A stretch of 16,811 bases of DNA from an uncultured Pelagibacteraceae bacterium (GCA_902527075.1 CABZNM010000015.1:1-16811); one strand, 5' to 3'; counted from the stretch's first letter, positions 6,500 through 14,903 are shown. A program made the numbers and translations. Notes: generated from the sequence alone by a model not told the origin.

Positions 6500-7023
6500 A
6501 AGTCTTTCAAGATAGGTAAAATAATTTCATCTAGCTCGCTCATATGTATTGGCCCAATATGTTTATATATTACTTTACCATCTCTAATAATAAATGTTTC
6601 TGGTACACCATAAACTCCAAGGTCAATTGCTGTTCGTCCTGACTGATCAACTCCTATGTTTTTAAATGGATTACCCAGCTTATTAATAAAATTCATGGCC
6701 TCACTTGGCTTGTCTTTATAATTAAGACCATATAATTTTACGTCATATAAATTATTGAGCACCATAAGTATATCATGTTCAGCTCTGCATGGCACACACC
6801 AAGATGCCCATACGTTTAAAATAAATGTTCCTTTTTCATTTAACTCTTCAGACCGAACATTAGGTTTACCAGTTAATAAACTTGGAAGTGAGAATTCTGG
6901 CAAAGACTTCCCAATAATTGGTGATGAAATTTTTGAAGTATCATTACTAAGTGAAAAATAAAAAAATACACTGAGCAAAATAATAAATAAAATTGGGACG
7001 TAATAAATTATTTTTTTAGGCAT
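6496..7023 (-). CDS. ccmG: Cytochrome c maturation thiol:disulfide oxidoreductase CcmG (DsbE)
   Basis: Membrane-tethered periplasmic thioredoxin-like reductant for the apocytochrome/CcmH disulfide. 175 aa from the ATG at 7023. N-terminal membrane anchor (5-24), then a thioredoxin fold with the active site WASWCVPC (72-79; Cys76 and Cys79) and the cis-Pro loop GVPETF (139-144), both typical of CcmG. The frame is open upstream to 7062, but the 13 extra residues would lie inside ccmF; starting at 7023 gives MPKKIIYYVPILF, a normal CcmG N-terminus, and an 8-nt overlap (ATGCCTAA) with the ccmF stop, like other junctions in this operon. Its TGA stop overlaps the ccmH ATG. Confidence 0.94.
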   Translation of the reverse strand: MPKKIIYYVPILFIILLSVFFYFSLSNDTSKISSPIIGKSLPEFSLPSLLTGKPNVRSEELNEKGTFILNVWASWCVPCRAEHDILMVLNNLYDVKLYGLNYKDKPSEAMNFINKLGNPFKNIGVDQSGRTAIDLGVYGVPETFIIRDGKVIYKHIGPIHMSELDEIILPILKDL

Positions 7024-8914
7024 TGATTTTCTTTTTTTTAACAAAAACTGACAAGACCCCACCTAAAATGATCAAAATTACACCTATCCATAAGAAGGTC
7101 ATAAATGGTTTTACATGTATCCTCACACTAATAGAATTTGTAGCTTGGGTTACATTCATAACAATATATATATCTTCAAATAACCTGTGAACAATGCTCG
7201 TTTCTGAAGTTATAGTGGGTGGATCATTATAAAATCTTATTTCGGGAGTAAACTTCTCAACTTGTTTATTATTGTCCACGAGATAAAAAATAGCTTGTAA
7301 TGAATTATAATTCTGTTTTTCAAATTGATTTATTTTTTCAAATTTAAAAGTATTATCTGAAAGTTTGAGAATATCTCCAACTTTTGCATCAAATATCTTT
7401 TCTTCCGAGTAAACAGCATTACTAACTATGGCTAAAAGAAGTAATCCAAATCCTGAGTGAGAGAGAGTTCTCCCAAGACTAGGTGTGATAATTATATTTT
7501 TTCTTGAATAAATAATTCCTGAAGAAACTGATGTTAAGATTAAAATTATGCATAAAAATATGATTGCAAGTTCTGTAAGAGAGAAAAGATAAAAATACAA
7601 ACTTAATATTAGTACCAAAGTTAAACTAGAAATGAGAACATATCTCATCTTAATAATTACATTGGACAATTTACCAGTAGTCCAATTAACAAGTGGTGAT
7701 ATTATCATGAAAAGTAAAAGAATAATAATCACTGGAGTAATTGTCATAACATAATAACTAGGACCTACGGTGAGACTAGTGTTTAAAACAAGGTCAGTAA
7801 AAAGGGGATATATTGTTCCAAGGAAAACAATAAATAATATTGTAATCAACACCCAATTGTTAACCATAATTCCTGCATCTCTACTTACTATTGAATATCT
7901 ATTTTCTCTATCAATTCCATCTGATTTTAATGCGTAAATAGTGAAAGATGTAATTAGGACTAAAAATAAAAAGCTAAGAATGTATAGTCCACGACCTGGA
8001 TCAGAAGCAAATGTATGTACAGAGTTTAATACACCAGATCTAACTAAAAATGTTCCCATTAAACTTAATGAGAAGGTTATAATCGCTAGTAATACAGTCC
8101 AAGACTGCATTGTATTTTTCTTTTGCAACACTACAACACAGTGAATAAGTGCTGTAGCTGCCAACCAAGGCATCAGAGAAGCATTTTCAACTGGATCCCA
8201 AAACCAGTATCCACCCCAACCCAACTCGTAATATGCCCAGTAAGATCCTAACGCAATTCCTGCTGTTAAAAATGTCCAAGCTAAGAACGTCCATGATTTA
8301 ACAGTTTCGGCCCATACATTATTTATATTGCTAGTTAATAAGCCCGCTATCGCCAAACTAAAGACAAGAGAAAAACCAACATAACCAAAGTACAAAATTG
8401 GAGGGTGAATCGCTAACAGTGGATCTTGTAGAATTGGATTTAACCCCAATCCTTCAAATTGAGGGCTTTCATTTAAAGCAAATGGATTTGATAAAATAAT
8501 TGAAAATAATACAAAACCTATAATTAAGATACTTTGAATTGCAATTACTTTATTCTTATAAAGTTTATCTCTTTCTACTGAAAGACTATAAAGAAAGTTA
8601 AAAAGAGTTAGTATTAGTATCCATAAGAGTAAACTTCCCTCATGATTACCCCATGCTCCAGAGACCTTATAAAGAAAAGGTTTTTCTGAATGTGAATGAA
8701 AAGTAACAAGTTCAAAACCAAAGTTCGATTGAGTAAATAACAAAATAAGAATTAGGAAAGCTAAAACTATAGTTGTGAATTGTATAGTTGAAAATAATTT
8801 TACATTATTGTTGGTATATGAATTTGCAGTAAATAAATTTAAAGACTGCAACATAGAAGTTGCTAAACAAATGATTAGCAAAAGGTTACCGGAAAGACTT
8901 ATTAGATTGTTCAT
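7016..8914 (-). CDS. ccmF: Cytochrome c heme lyase subunit CcmF
   Basis: Large polytopic inner-membrane protein that takes heme from holo-CcmE and attaches it to apocytochrome c. 632 aa from the ATG at 8914. The tryptophan-rich WWD segment is GWGGYWFWDPVENASLMPW (232-250). The four conserved histidines are present: H170 (AIHPPILYFGYVGF), H258 (ATALIHCV), H300 (VLNSVHTF) and H486 (GRTLSHSGFG), matching the spacing of the E. coli P-His and TM-His heme ligands. The start was set at 8914 because ATG overlaps the ccmE TGA as ATGA; the frame extends 4 codons further to a TTG at 8926, less likely. A GGGAG lies just upstream of the ATG but unusually close to it. Confidence 0.97.
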   Translation of the reverse strand: MNNLISLSGNLLLIICLATSMLQSLNLFTANSYTNNNVKLFSTIQFTTIVLAFLILILLFTQSNFGFELVTFHSHSEKPFLYKVSGAWGNHEGSLLLWILILTLFNFLYSLSVERDKLYKNKVIAIQSILIIGFVLFSIILSNPFALNESPQFEGLGLNPILQDPLLAIHPPILYFGYVGFSLVFSLAIAGLLTSNINNVWAETVKSWTFLAWTFLTAGIALGSYWAYYELGWGGYWFWDPVENASLMPWLAATALIHCVVVLQKKNTMQSWTVLLAIITFSLSLMGTFLVRSGVLNSVHTFASDPGRGLYILSFLFLVLITSFTIYALKSDGIDRENRYSIVSRDAGIMVNNWVLITILFIVFLGTIYPLFTDLVLNTSLTVGPSYYVMTITPVIIILLLFMIISPLVNWTTGKLSNVIIKMRYVLISSLTLVLILSLYFYLFSLTELAIIFLCIILILTSVSSGIIYSRKNIIITPSLGRTLSHSGFGLLLLAIVSNAVYSEEKIFDAKVGDILKLSDNTFKFEKINQFEKQNYNSLQAIFYLVDNNKQVEKFTPEIRFYNDPPTITSETSIVHRLFEDIYIVMNVTQATNSISVRIHVKPFMTFLWIGVILIILGGVLSVFVKKKKINA

Positions 8915-9348
8915 TCTCCCTGCCAATTTCCCGTCTGCTCTAATGAGTCTATTACTTCGGGTGGCATATAGTTTTCATCATGCTTAGCAAGGACTTTTAA
9001 AGCAATAAATAATTCGTCCTTAATAAACTTTCCTTCCACAACAACTCCCTTATCCTCTGCAAATAGATTTGGCAGTATACCCTCGAACTTGACCGAAATT
9101 TCATGATTTCCGTCATTAATATTAAATTTATGTATTCCATTAGGTTCACTTTGAATTGAGCCATTAGAGACAAGACCTCCTAAGCGGAGTATTCTGACGT
9201 CACTAGTATCAAGATCTTGAAGCTCACTGGGGCTATAAAAGTAAACAATGTTATCCCTTAAATTATATACAATTATTAAAATTGAAATTGCTAATACAAT
9301 TAAACTCAACAAAAATTTTATGAGCCTTTTTTTAACTGGACTGGTCAC
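8911..9348 (-). CDS. ccmE: Cytochrome c-type biogenesis heme chaperone CcmE
   Basis: Periplasmic heme chaperone anchored by one N-terminal helix (8-29). It binds heme covalently after CcmC delivery and passes it to CcmF. 145 aa from the GTG at 9348. A beta-barrel OB-fold body includes KFEGILPNLF (87-96) and GVVVEG (101-106). The heme-binding motif AKHDENYMPPEV (121-132) supplies the covalent His123 and the axial Tyr127. Start choice: the frame reaches a TTG at 9360, but GTG at 9348 gives the usual short N-terminus of about five residues before the KKRL basic patch; neither has a convincing ribosome binding site. It overlaps the end of ccmD by about 17 nt and the start of ccmF by 4 nt. Confidence 0.95.
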   Translation of the reverse strand: MTSPVKKRLIKFLLSLIVLAISILIIVYNLRDNIVYFYSPSELQDLDTSDVRILRLGGLVSNGSIQSEPNGIHKFNINDGNHEISVKFEGILPNLFAEDKGVVVEGKFIKDELFIALKVLAKHDENYMPPEVIDSLEQTGNWQGE

Positions 9349-9496
9349 TATGTTTTTCAAGATTTATAAGTTTTTTCTTTTTCTCATTTAATTTCATTAA
9401 ACTCCCAACAAAGACATAAGAGATAATTGCAAAAAATATAATATAAGATGACCATACATAAAAACCATAACCGCCCATGAAAATAAAATCAGTCAT
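9332..9496 (-). CDS. ccmD: Heme exporter protein CcmD (54 aa)
   Basis: Small membrane protein that stabilises the CcmABC-CcmE complex and helps release holo-CcmE. Reading the minus strand from ATG 9496 gives 54 codons to TAA at 9332-9334. MGGYGFYVWSSY (7-18) is the characteristic CcmD segment just before its single transmembrane helix (about 14-33), followed by a Lys-rich cytoplasmic tail (NEKKKKL). The size, topology, and position between ccmC and ccmE all match the family. The ATG lies in an 8-nt overlap with the ccmC TGA stop (ATGACTGA), and the 3' end overlaps ccmE. Easily missed by length filters, but the motif and synteny make it convincing. Confidence 0.93.
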   Translation of the reverse strand: MTDFIFMGGYGFYVWSSYIIFFAIISYVFVGSLMKLNEKKKKLINLEKHSDQSS

Positions 9497-10202
9497 ATAT
9501 TTTTTGTCTCAATCTTGATATCCTAGTTTCAATAAACTCTATTCTAAGTCTTACTGAAAATATTGTTATTAAAAAACATAGGCTTGCAAATGCCATTATG
9601 AATAATGGTATGAGCATGCTTTCATCTATACTTGGTGATGAGAATTTAGAAATTGATGCTGGCTGATGTAATGTATTCCACCAATCAACAGAAAATTTTA
9701 TAATTGGTACGTTTATAAATCCAATCATGGCAAGTGCTGCTGAAATCTTTGAGGCTAGATCTTTATTAGAAATTGCTTGCCATAAAAAAATATAAGCCAA
9801 GTACAAAAAAAGTAACAACAACATGGATGTGAGTCTTGCGTCCCAAACCCACCATACACCCCAAGTGGGTTTACCCCATATGCTTCCTGTAACTAGAGCA
9901 ATTATAGTGAACACAGCCCCAATAGGTGCAATTGATTTAGCAATTAAATTAAAAATAGGATTTCTAGTTATAAACCAAATAGTGCAGGAAATAGCTAAAA
10001 CACTATATGACATTAGCGCCCACCATGCAGATGGTACGTGTACATACATAATACGCATGGAGTCACCTTGAATATAATCTGGTGGTGACTCATACAAGGC
10101 AAAGTAAGATCCGATTATAAAGGATAGTACCGTTAATATGACCAAAAATGGCGTAAACCTATCCAACGCATCAAAGTATGATCTTTTTAATTTTAGATAC
10201 AT
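9489..10202 (-). CDS. ccmC: Heme transporter / heme-handling protein CcmC
   Basis: Six-helix inner-membrane protein that presents heme to CcmE. 237 aa, family-typical. The WWD motif WGVWWVWDARLTS (114-126) lies between the two conserved histidines H55 (MYVHVPSAWWA) and H179 (NTLHQPASI), the expected arrangement for heme ligation. Start ATG at 10202, 31 nt after the ccmB stop; no clear ribosome binding site is seen in that gap. Followed by ccmD with an 8-nt overlap. Confidence 0.97.
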   Translation of the reverse strand: MYLKLKRSYFDALDRFTPFLVILTVLSFIIGSYFALYESPPDYIQGDSMRIMYVHVPSAWWALMSYSVLAISCTIWFITRNPIFNLIAKSIAPIGAVFTIIALVTGSIWGKPTWGVWWVWDARLTSMLLLLFLYLAYIFLWQAISNKDLASKISAALAMIGFINVPIIKFSVDWWNTLHQPASISKFSSPSIDESMLIPLFIMAFASLCFLITIFSVRLRIEFIETRISRLRQKIYD

Positions 10203-10233
10203 ATAATCATTATATTATTACGTTGCATAAAAA

Positions 10234-10872
10234 CTATTCACCATAAAGACGCAGACCGTAGGCAGACGCATAAATTGAAATTACAAATGACATCATGGAT
10301 AACGCTATCAGGATTGGCCAAGATTGAGGATCCACGCCAAATATTATGAAAGGCACTAATAAAGGTATGAGGATGATACCCTTAAGAAAAATAGTTCTTT
10401 TTGCACCTAAAGTTAGAGCGCTTACAAATGTTGCGACAAAAACCATTCCCATTGAACCAATAATTAAATTAATTAAAGAAGGAATAATATCTATAAACGT
10501 AAGTTGAAAAAGTATGCTCAAAAAAGGAAGTATTATAATAAGTGGTAGACAATTTATTAACCAATGTGCAATAAACTTTGCGCATATTATTATTTCAAGT
10601 GAATCATACCTTTGTAAAATCAAGTCTAGAGATCCATCCTCATAATCAGAATAAAATATCCTTTCCAATGTTAATAAGATTGAAAGTGAGACACTTATCC
10701 ATATTATACCTTTAAAGATTGTACGTAATTGCTCACTGTCTGAGCCAAATATGAAAGGTATAAGTACAACAACCAAAATAAAAAAAGATCCTGTAAATAA
10801 AAAATTTGAGCTCGTATAAAATGCAATTTTTAAATCTCTATTTATTAAATCGTATAAGGATTTCATAATCAT
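10234..10872 (-). CDS. ccmB: Heme exporter permease CcmB
   Basis: Inner-membrane permease partner of the CcmA ATPase; CcmAB with CcmCD drives release of holo-CcmE using ATP. 212 aa. Six predicted membrane helices across the length, and a conserved cytoplasmic-side region LERIFYSDYEDGSLDLIL (65-82) that matches the CcmB family pattern (a DxxDGSLEQL-like stretch). The ATG at 10872 overlaps the ccmA TGA as ATGA, so translation is coupled; a second in-frame ATG lies two codons on. 31 nt separate its stop from ccmC. Confidence 0.94.
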   Translation of the reverse strand: MIMKSLYDLINRDLKIAFYTSSNFLFTGSFFILVVVLIPFIFGSDSEQLRTIFKGIIWISVSLSILLTLERIFYSDYEDGSLDLILQRYDSLEIIICAKFIAHWLINCLPLIIILPFLSILFQLTFIDIIPSLINLIIGSMGMVFVATFVSALTLGAKRTIFLKGIILIPLLVPFIIFGVDPQSWPILIALSMMSFVISIYASAYGLRLYGE

Positions 10873-11468
10873 AAAATTATCTCCCCATGTGACTTATAAT
10901 CTAATTCCGTATTTGTTGTAATTAATGATATACCTCCTCGCTGATTATGGGTTGTAATTTCATCAATTAAGATTGATCTATTTTCAGCATCTAAAAAAAC
11001 AAAGGGTTCATCTAGATACCAAATAGGAACACTACAGAACTTGAGTTTCAATAATGATAAACATTTTTTTTGTCCATCACTTAAAGAACTAATATCTTGG
11101 TCAATAAGTGTATTTATATTAAAGGTTTCTAGTAACAAGCTTTTATCAATTACTTTTCCAAATATGATTTCCCAAAGTTTTAAATTCTTGTAAACAGAAA
11201 GATTTTCCTTGAGTGCACTTTTCTGACCAATAAAACTGAATTTTTGATAAAATTTATAATCATCTTTGATATCTCTGTCTTCATACGCGATAGTTCCATC
11301 ATAGTTTTTGATAAGTGATGATAAGACTCTTAAAAGTGTAGTCTTGCCTGAACCATTACTCCCTTTTATTACATAGGTTTCGCCCTCTTTTATCTCGGCT
11401 GAAATTCCTTTTAAAACTAAGCTTTCTCCTCTAAAACATTTTAATTCATTAATTGAGAGTTTTTTCAT
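10869..11468 (-). CDS. ccmA: Heme exporter ATP-binding protein CcmA
   Basis: ABC ATPase of the CcmABCD complex. 199 aa from ATG 11468, usual length. Walker A GSNGSGKT (36-43), Q-loop GQKSALKENLS (81-91), signature LSDGQ (129-133), Walker B IWYLDEP (149-155), D-loop FVFLD (156-160). The H-loop position, where E. coli CcmA has TTH, reads ITTNTELD (183-190): Asn186 replaces the usual switch histidine. The frame is open 34 codons further upstream to 11570, but that would run under the acnA start and add a hydrophobic stretch absent from the family; MKKLSINELKCFRG is a normal CcmA start. It is first gene of the ccm operon and diverges from acnA across 58 nt. Confidence 0.94.
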   Translation of the reverse strand: MKKLSINELKCFRGESLVLKGISAEIKEGETYVIKGSNGSGKTTLLRVLSSLIKNYDGTIAYEDRDIKDDYKFYQKFSFIGQKSALKENLSVYKNLKLWEIIFGKVIDKSLLLETFNINTLIDQDISSLSDGQKKCLSLLKLKFCSVPIWYLDEPFVFLDAENRSILIDEITTHNQRGGISLITTNTELDYKSHGEIIL

Positions 11469-11486
11469 AAAAATTGTGTTGATAGC

Positions 11487-11495
11487 TGATATAAT
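11487..11495 (+). promoter_or_regulatory. Extended -10 promoter for acnA
   Basis: TG-A-TATAAT: the extended TG at 11487-11488 and a perfect TATAAT at 11490-11495, about 31 nt before the acnA ATG at 11527, giving a 5' leader of roughly 25 nt. No good -35 is visible, as expected for extended -10 promoters. The same 58-nt gap must also hold the ccmA promoter; TTTACT, 17 nt, TAATTA on the minus strand is a weak candidate. Confidence 0.55.
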
Positions 11496-11526
11496 TAGTC
11501 CTATTAATAGCCCCAGTAAACCCCCT

Positions 11527-14214
11527 ATGTACGATAGCTTTAAAACAAAAAAAACATTAAAAATTGCCAAAAATAGCTATGTCATTTCTAGTCTGAAAGA
11601 GGCAGAAAAACATGGTTTATTAAATATATCATATTTACCATTTTCAATAAAAGTCCTTCTCGAAAATTTGATTAGGAATGAAGATGGAAAATCAGTAACT
11701 AAAGAAGATATTCAAGAATTTTCTAAATGGAAAAAATCTGGGAGTATTAAAAGGGAAATCAACTTTCGACCAGCGCGAGTATTAATGCAAGACTTCACTG
11801 GCGTTCCAGCTGTAGTCGACCTTGCTTCAATGAGAGCTGCTATAGAAAAACAGAATGGTGATCCAAAAAAAATTAATCCTCTATCACCAGTTGACCTAGT
11901 TGTTGATCATTCAGTAATGGTTGATAGTTTTGGAAATAAGTTATCTTACAAAAAAAATGTTGATCTAGAATACAAAAGAAATATTGAAAGATATCAATTT
12001 CTCAGATGGGGCCAAAAAGCATTCGATAATTTTAGGGTAGTCCCTCCAGGCACTGGTATTTGTCATCAAGTAAACTTAGAGTATTTAGCTAAAACTGTAT
12101 GGACAAAAAAAATTAAAACTGGAAAACAATCAATTACCGAAGCTTATCCTGATACTGTTGTTGGGACAGATAGTCATACTACAATGATTAATGGACTATC
12201 TGTATTGGGTTGGGGAGTAGGTGGTATAGAAGCTGAAGCTGCAATGCTTGGGCAACCCATCTCAATGGTTGTACCGGAAGTTATTGGATTTGAAATAAGT
12301 GGTAAACTCAAAGAGGGCACTACAGCTACTGATTTAGTTTTAACAATAACTGAAATTCTTAGAAAGCAAGGAGTGGTTGGAAAGTTTGTAGAGTTTTATG
12401 GAAATGGTCTAAAAGAATTATCTATCCCTGATAGGGCAACAATCTCAAACATGGCACCTGAGTATGGTGCTACTTGTGGTTTTTTTCCTATTGATCAGGA
12501 AACAATTAAATTTTTAAAAATGAGTGGTAGATCAAAAAATGATATTGAACTCACAAAAAAATATGCAATGCATCAAGGCCTATGGGAAGACTATAAAAAA
12601 AATATAAGAATCTATTCATCAAAAATTAAGCTCAATTTGAAATCAATAGTACCGAGTCTTGCAGGACCTAAGAGACCTCAAGATAAAATACAACTAACAA
12701 ATGTAACAAATTCATTTAATAAAAGTTTGATCACAGAATTTAAAAAAGACAATACATGCAATATTTCAAATGTAAGAGACTCTAATTTTAAGTTAGACCA
12801 TGGCCATGTGGCAATTGCGGCAATAACAAGCTGTACCAATACATCGAATCCAAGTGTGATGATTGGCGCTGGGATACTCGCTAAAAAGGCTTACCAGCTT
12901 GGTCTAAAATCTATGCCATGGGTGAAAACTTCACTAGCACCTGGATCAAAAGTTGTAACAGATTATTTAACTAAATCAGGCCTTCAATTCTATTTAAACA
13001 AATTAGGTTTTCAACTCGTAGGTTTTGGGTGCACGACATGTATTGGCAACTCTGGTCCTTTAGACGAACATATTATCGAGTCAATCGAGAAGAATAATCT
13101 CATTATTAGTAGTGTTTTATCAGGAAATAGGAACTTTGAAGGTAGGATAAATCCCCATGTAAAAGCAAATTATTTAGCTTCACCACCTTTAGTTGTAGCT
13201 TATGCTCTCTGTGGTTCAACTAAAATAGATATCACAAAAGAGCCATTAGGAGTTGGAAAAAACGGCAAAAATATTTTTTTAAAGGATGTTTGGCCGTCTA
13301 ATAAAGAAATTCAAACTACGATTGATAAAACAATAAACTCAAAGCTCTTCAACCATAGGTACAAAAATGTATTTTCTGGTGATAGTAAATGGAAAGCTGT
13401 AAAAGCACCAAAAGGACTTACGTATAATTGGGATAAAAACTCTACTTATGTTCAGCACCCACCTTTCTTTCAAAATATGGATGATGACAAAAAAGAGGTT
13501 AATAATATTGAAAAGGCAAGAGTTTTAGCAATATTTGGTGATAGTGTAACTACTGATCATATAAGTCCAGCTGGTTCTATTAAATCTGATGGACCCGCCG
13601 GAGCATACTTAAAAAATAACAAAGTAAAACATAATGAGTTTAATTCATTTGGTGCTCGTCGAGGAAACCACGAAGTAATGATGCGAGGAACCTTTTCGAA
13701 TATAAGAATTAAGAATGAAATGCTCAGTAATATTGAAGGGGGATATACGATTCACTATCCTTCTGATAAACAGCTTTCAATTTATGATGCAGCAATGAAA
13801 TACAAAAAGAATAATACTCCCTTAGTAATTTTTGCAGGAATTGATTATGGTATGGGATCTTCAAGAGATTGGGCAGCAAAGGGAACTAATTTGTTAGGTG
13901 TAAAGGCTGTTGTAGCAGAGTCTTTTGAGAGAATTCATCGCTCAAACTTGATAGGTATGGGCGTTTTACCACTGCAATTTACCAATAAAGAAAATAGAAA
14001 GTCAGTAAATCTCAAAGGATCTGAGAAAATTTCAATTACTGGCCTTAATCATGAACTAAAGACCGGTATGATATTAAATATGATGATTGAATATAAAGAC
14101 GGTAGTAACATGTCAACAAATGTGAAATTACTTGCTAATACAAGAACAGAAATAGACTACTTAGAAACAGGTGGAATACTTCAATATGTTTTTAAAACTT
14201 TAGTAAATTCTTAA
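11527..14214 (+). CDS. acnA: Aconitate hydratase A
   Basis: TCA-cycle aconitase interconverting citrate and isocitrate through a [4Fe-4S] cluster; cytoplasmic. 895 aa, family-typical. The cluster cysteines are C436 (ITSCTNTSNP), C502 and C505 (GFGCTTCIGNSGP). Other hallmarks are DSHTTMINGLSVLGWGVGGIEAEA (215-238), VTTDHISPAGSI and YGMGSSRDWAAKG in the C-terminal swivel domain. The start was placed at ATG 11527 (MYDSFKTKKTL), which aligns with AcnA N-termini; the frame extends to a GTG at 11476, but the extra 17 residues overlap the promoter and are not family-like. No Shine-Dalgarno is visible, so initiation may be on a short leader. Divergent from ccmA, an arrangement I recall from SAR11-type genomes; its TAA interlocks with the next gene's TAA. 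Confidence 0.97.
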   Translation: MYDSFKTKKTLKIAKNSYVISSLKEAEKHGLLNISYLPFSIKVLLENLIRNEDGKSVTKEDIQEFSKWKKSGSIKREINFRPARVLMQDFTGVPAVVDLASMRAAIEKQNGDPKKINPLSPVDLVVDHSVMVDSFGNKLSYKKNVDLEYKRNIERYQFLRWGQKAFDNFRVVPPGTGICHQVNLEYLAKTVWTKKIKTGKQSITEAYPDTVVGTDSHTTMINGLSVLGWGVGGIEAEAAMLGQPISMVVPEVIGFEISGKLKEGTTATDLVLTITEILRKQGVVGKFVEFYGNGLKELSIPDRATISNMAPEYGATCGFFPIDQETIKFLKMSGRSKNDIELTKKYAMHQGLWEDYKKNIRIYSSKIKLNLKSIVPSLAGPKRPQDKIQLTNVTNSFNKSLITEFKKDNTCNISNVRDSNFKLDHGHVAIAAITSCTNTSNPSVMIGAGILAKKAYQLGLKSMPWVKTSLAPGSKVVTDYLTKSGLQFYLNKLGFQLVGFGCTTCIGNSGPLDEHIIESIEKNNLIISSVLSGNRNFEGRINPHVKANYLASPPLVVAYALCGSTKIDITKEPLGVGKNGKNIFLKDVWPSNKEIQTTIDKTINSKLFNHRYKNVFSGDSKWKAVKAPKGLTYNWDKNSTYVQHPPFFQNMDDDKKEVNNIEKARVLAIFGDSVTTDHISPAGSIKSDGPAGAYLKNNKVKHNEFNSFGARRGNHEVMMRGTFSNIRIKNEMLSNIEGGYTIHYPSDKQLSIYDAAMKYKKNNTPLVIFAGIDYGMGSSRDWAAKGTNLLGVKAVVAESFERIHRSNLIGMGVLPLQFTNKENRKSVNLKGSEKISITGLNHELKTGMILNMMIEYKDGSNMSTNVKLLANTRTEIDYLETGGILQYVFKTLVNS

Positions 14215-14837
14215 TTTTTAAAACCATCAATAAATTCAAAAGAACCGTCTGCTGAACTTATTGTTTTTCTAGTGTTTTCAACTAGTAAAGCTGCCATTTG
14301 TTGAACACTTGAAGGATCGTTCTTATAACTGTCTCTATCAAAATTTATGCCAACTTCAACACAAATATCTGAGCAATCTGTATAAAAGAAATTAATATTG
14401 TTAAAATCACTTTGGTCTGCCATGCAATATTCTTCAAAATTACCAGAACCACGCGAGTCTATATTAATCACTGCATCTTCAAAAGTTTCGTAGCCACCAC
14501 CTTCACAGCCAAAAAACGTTTTTCTATACTCTGTTTCTTCAGATTTTGAACCTAATATAGCATAGAATATTATATCATTATATCGTCTTGTAGTTTCATC
14601 AACGTCTGCAGGTACCATAGTTGCATAAACATAAAAGTTTCCTGATGATATGCTCCCAGATTTTTCTAAATCATCTACTTTCCACTGTCCAGGTAGAAGA
14701 GGCAAATTAGTTACTCCATAAGCACCTTTAATATTACCAGAATAAGTCTCAAGCTCATTAAATTCTTGAGCGATTGTTGGAAATGAAAAAAATAGAATTA
14801 AAATATTTGTAGTTAGAAATTTTTTTAAACTGATCAT
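14211..14837 (-). CDS. Secreted four-cysteine protein, function unknown
   Basis: 208-aa protein that I do not recognise. Signal peptide 1-23 (LKKFLTTNILILFFSFPTIA, likely cleavage after TIA). The mature protein includes LPGQWKVDDLEKSG (48-61), a strand-rich middle, and four cysteines: C111 (FFGCEGGGY), C138 (EEYCMAD), C155 and C159 (TDCSDICVE), enough for two disulfides in the periplasm or outside. Charged, acidic, no further membrane segment, so probably soluble periplasmic or secreted. A ribosome binding site AAGAGGT precedes the ATG. It sits alone between acnA (convergent, 4-nt overlap at the stops) and htpG (same strand, 66-nt gap). No functional inference is justified. Confidence 0.75.
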   Translation of the reverse strand: MISLKKFLTTNILILFFSFPTIAQEFNELETYSGNIKGAYGVTNLPLLPGQWKVDDLEKSGSISSGNFYVYATMVPADVDETTRRYNDIIFYAILGSKSEETEYRKTFFGCEGGGYETFEDAVINIDSRGSGNFEEYCMADQSDFNNINFFYTDCSDICVEVGINFDRDSYKNDPSSVQQMAALLVENTRKTISSADGSFEFIDGFKN

Positions 14838-14903
14838 AATTTACCTCTTAATTAGAATTGATTATATAATTAATTATTCTAAATTGGAGTCTTATTTTTA
14901 GAT

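Noticed and set aside
7941..8144. Plus-strand frames inside ccmF and ccmC (7941-8144, 8775-8987, 9823-10071)
   Set aside because: Antisense to conserved membrane protein coding sequence with no start signals or recognisable content.
10201..10215. Perfect ATATAAT-C-ATTATAT inverted repeat at the ccmC start as an operator
   Set aside because: Seven A/T-only base pairs are expected by chance in such A+T-rich DNA, and it lies inside an operon beside the start codon with no supporting context.
11476..11526. N-terminal extension of AcnA from a GTG at 11476
   Set aside because: The extra residues have no AcnA similarity and would be encoded over the extended -10 promoter; ATG 11527 fits the family.
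11469..11570. 34-residue hydrophobic N-terminal extension of CcmA
   Set aside because: The open frame continues upstream by chance under the acnA start; CcmA proteins start at the equivalent of MKKLS, and the extension would remove the promoter region.
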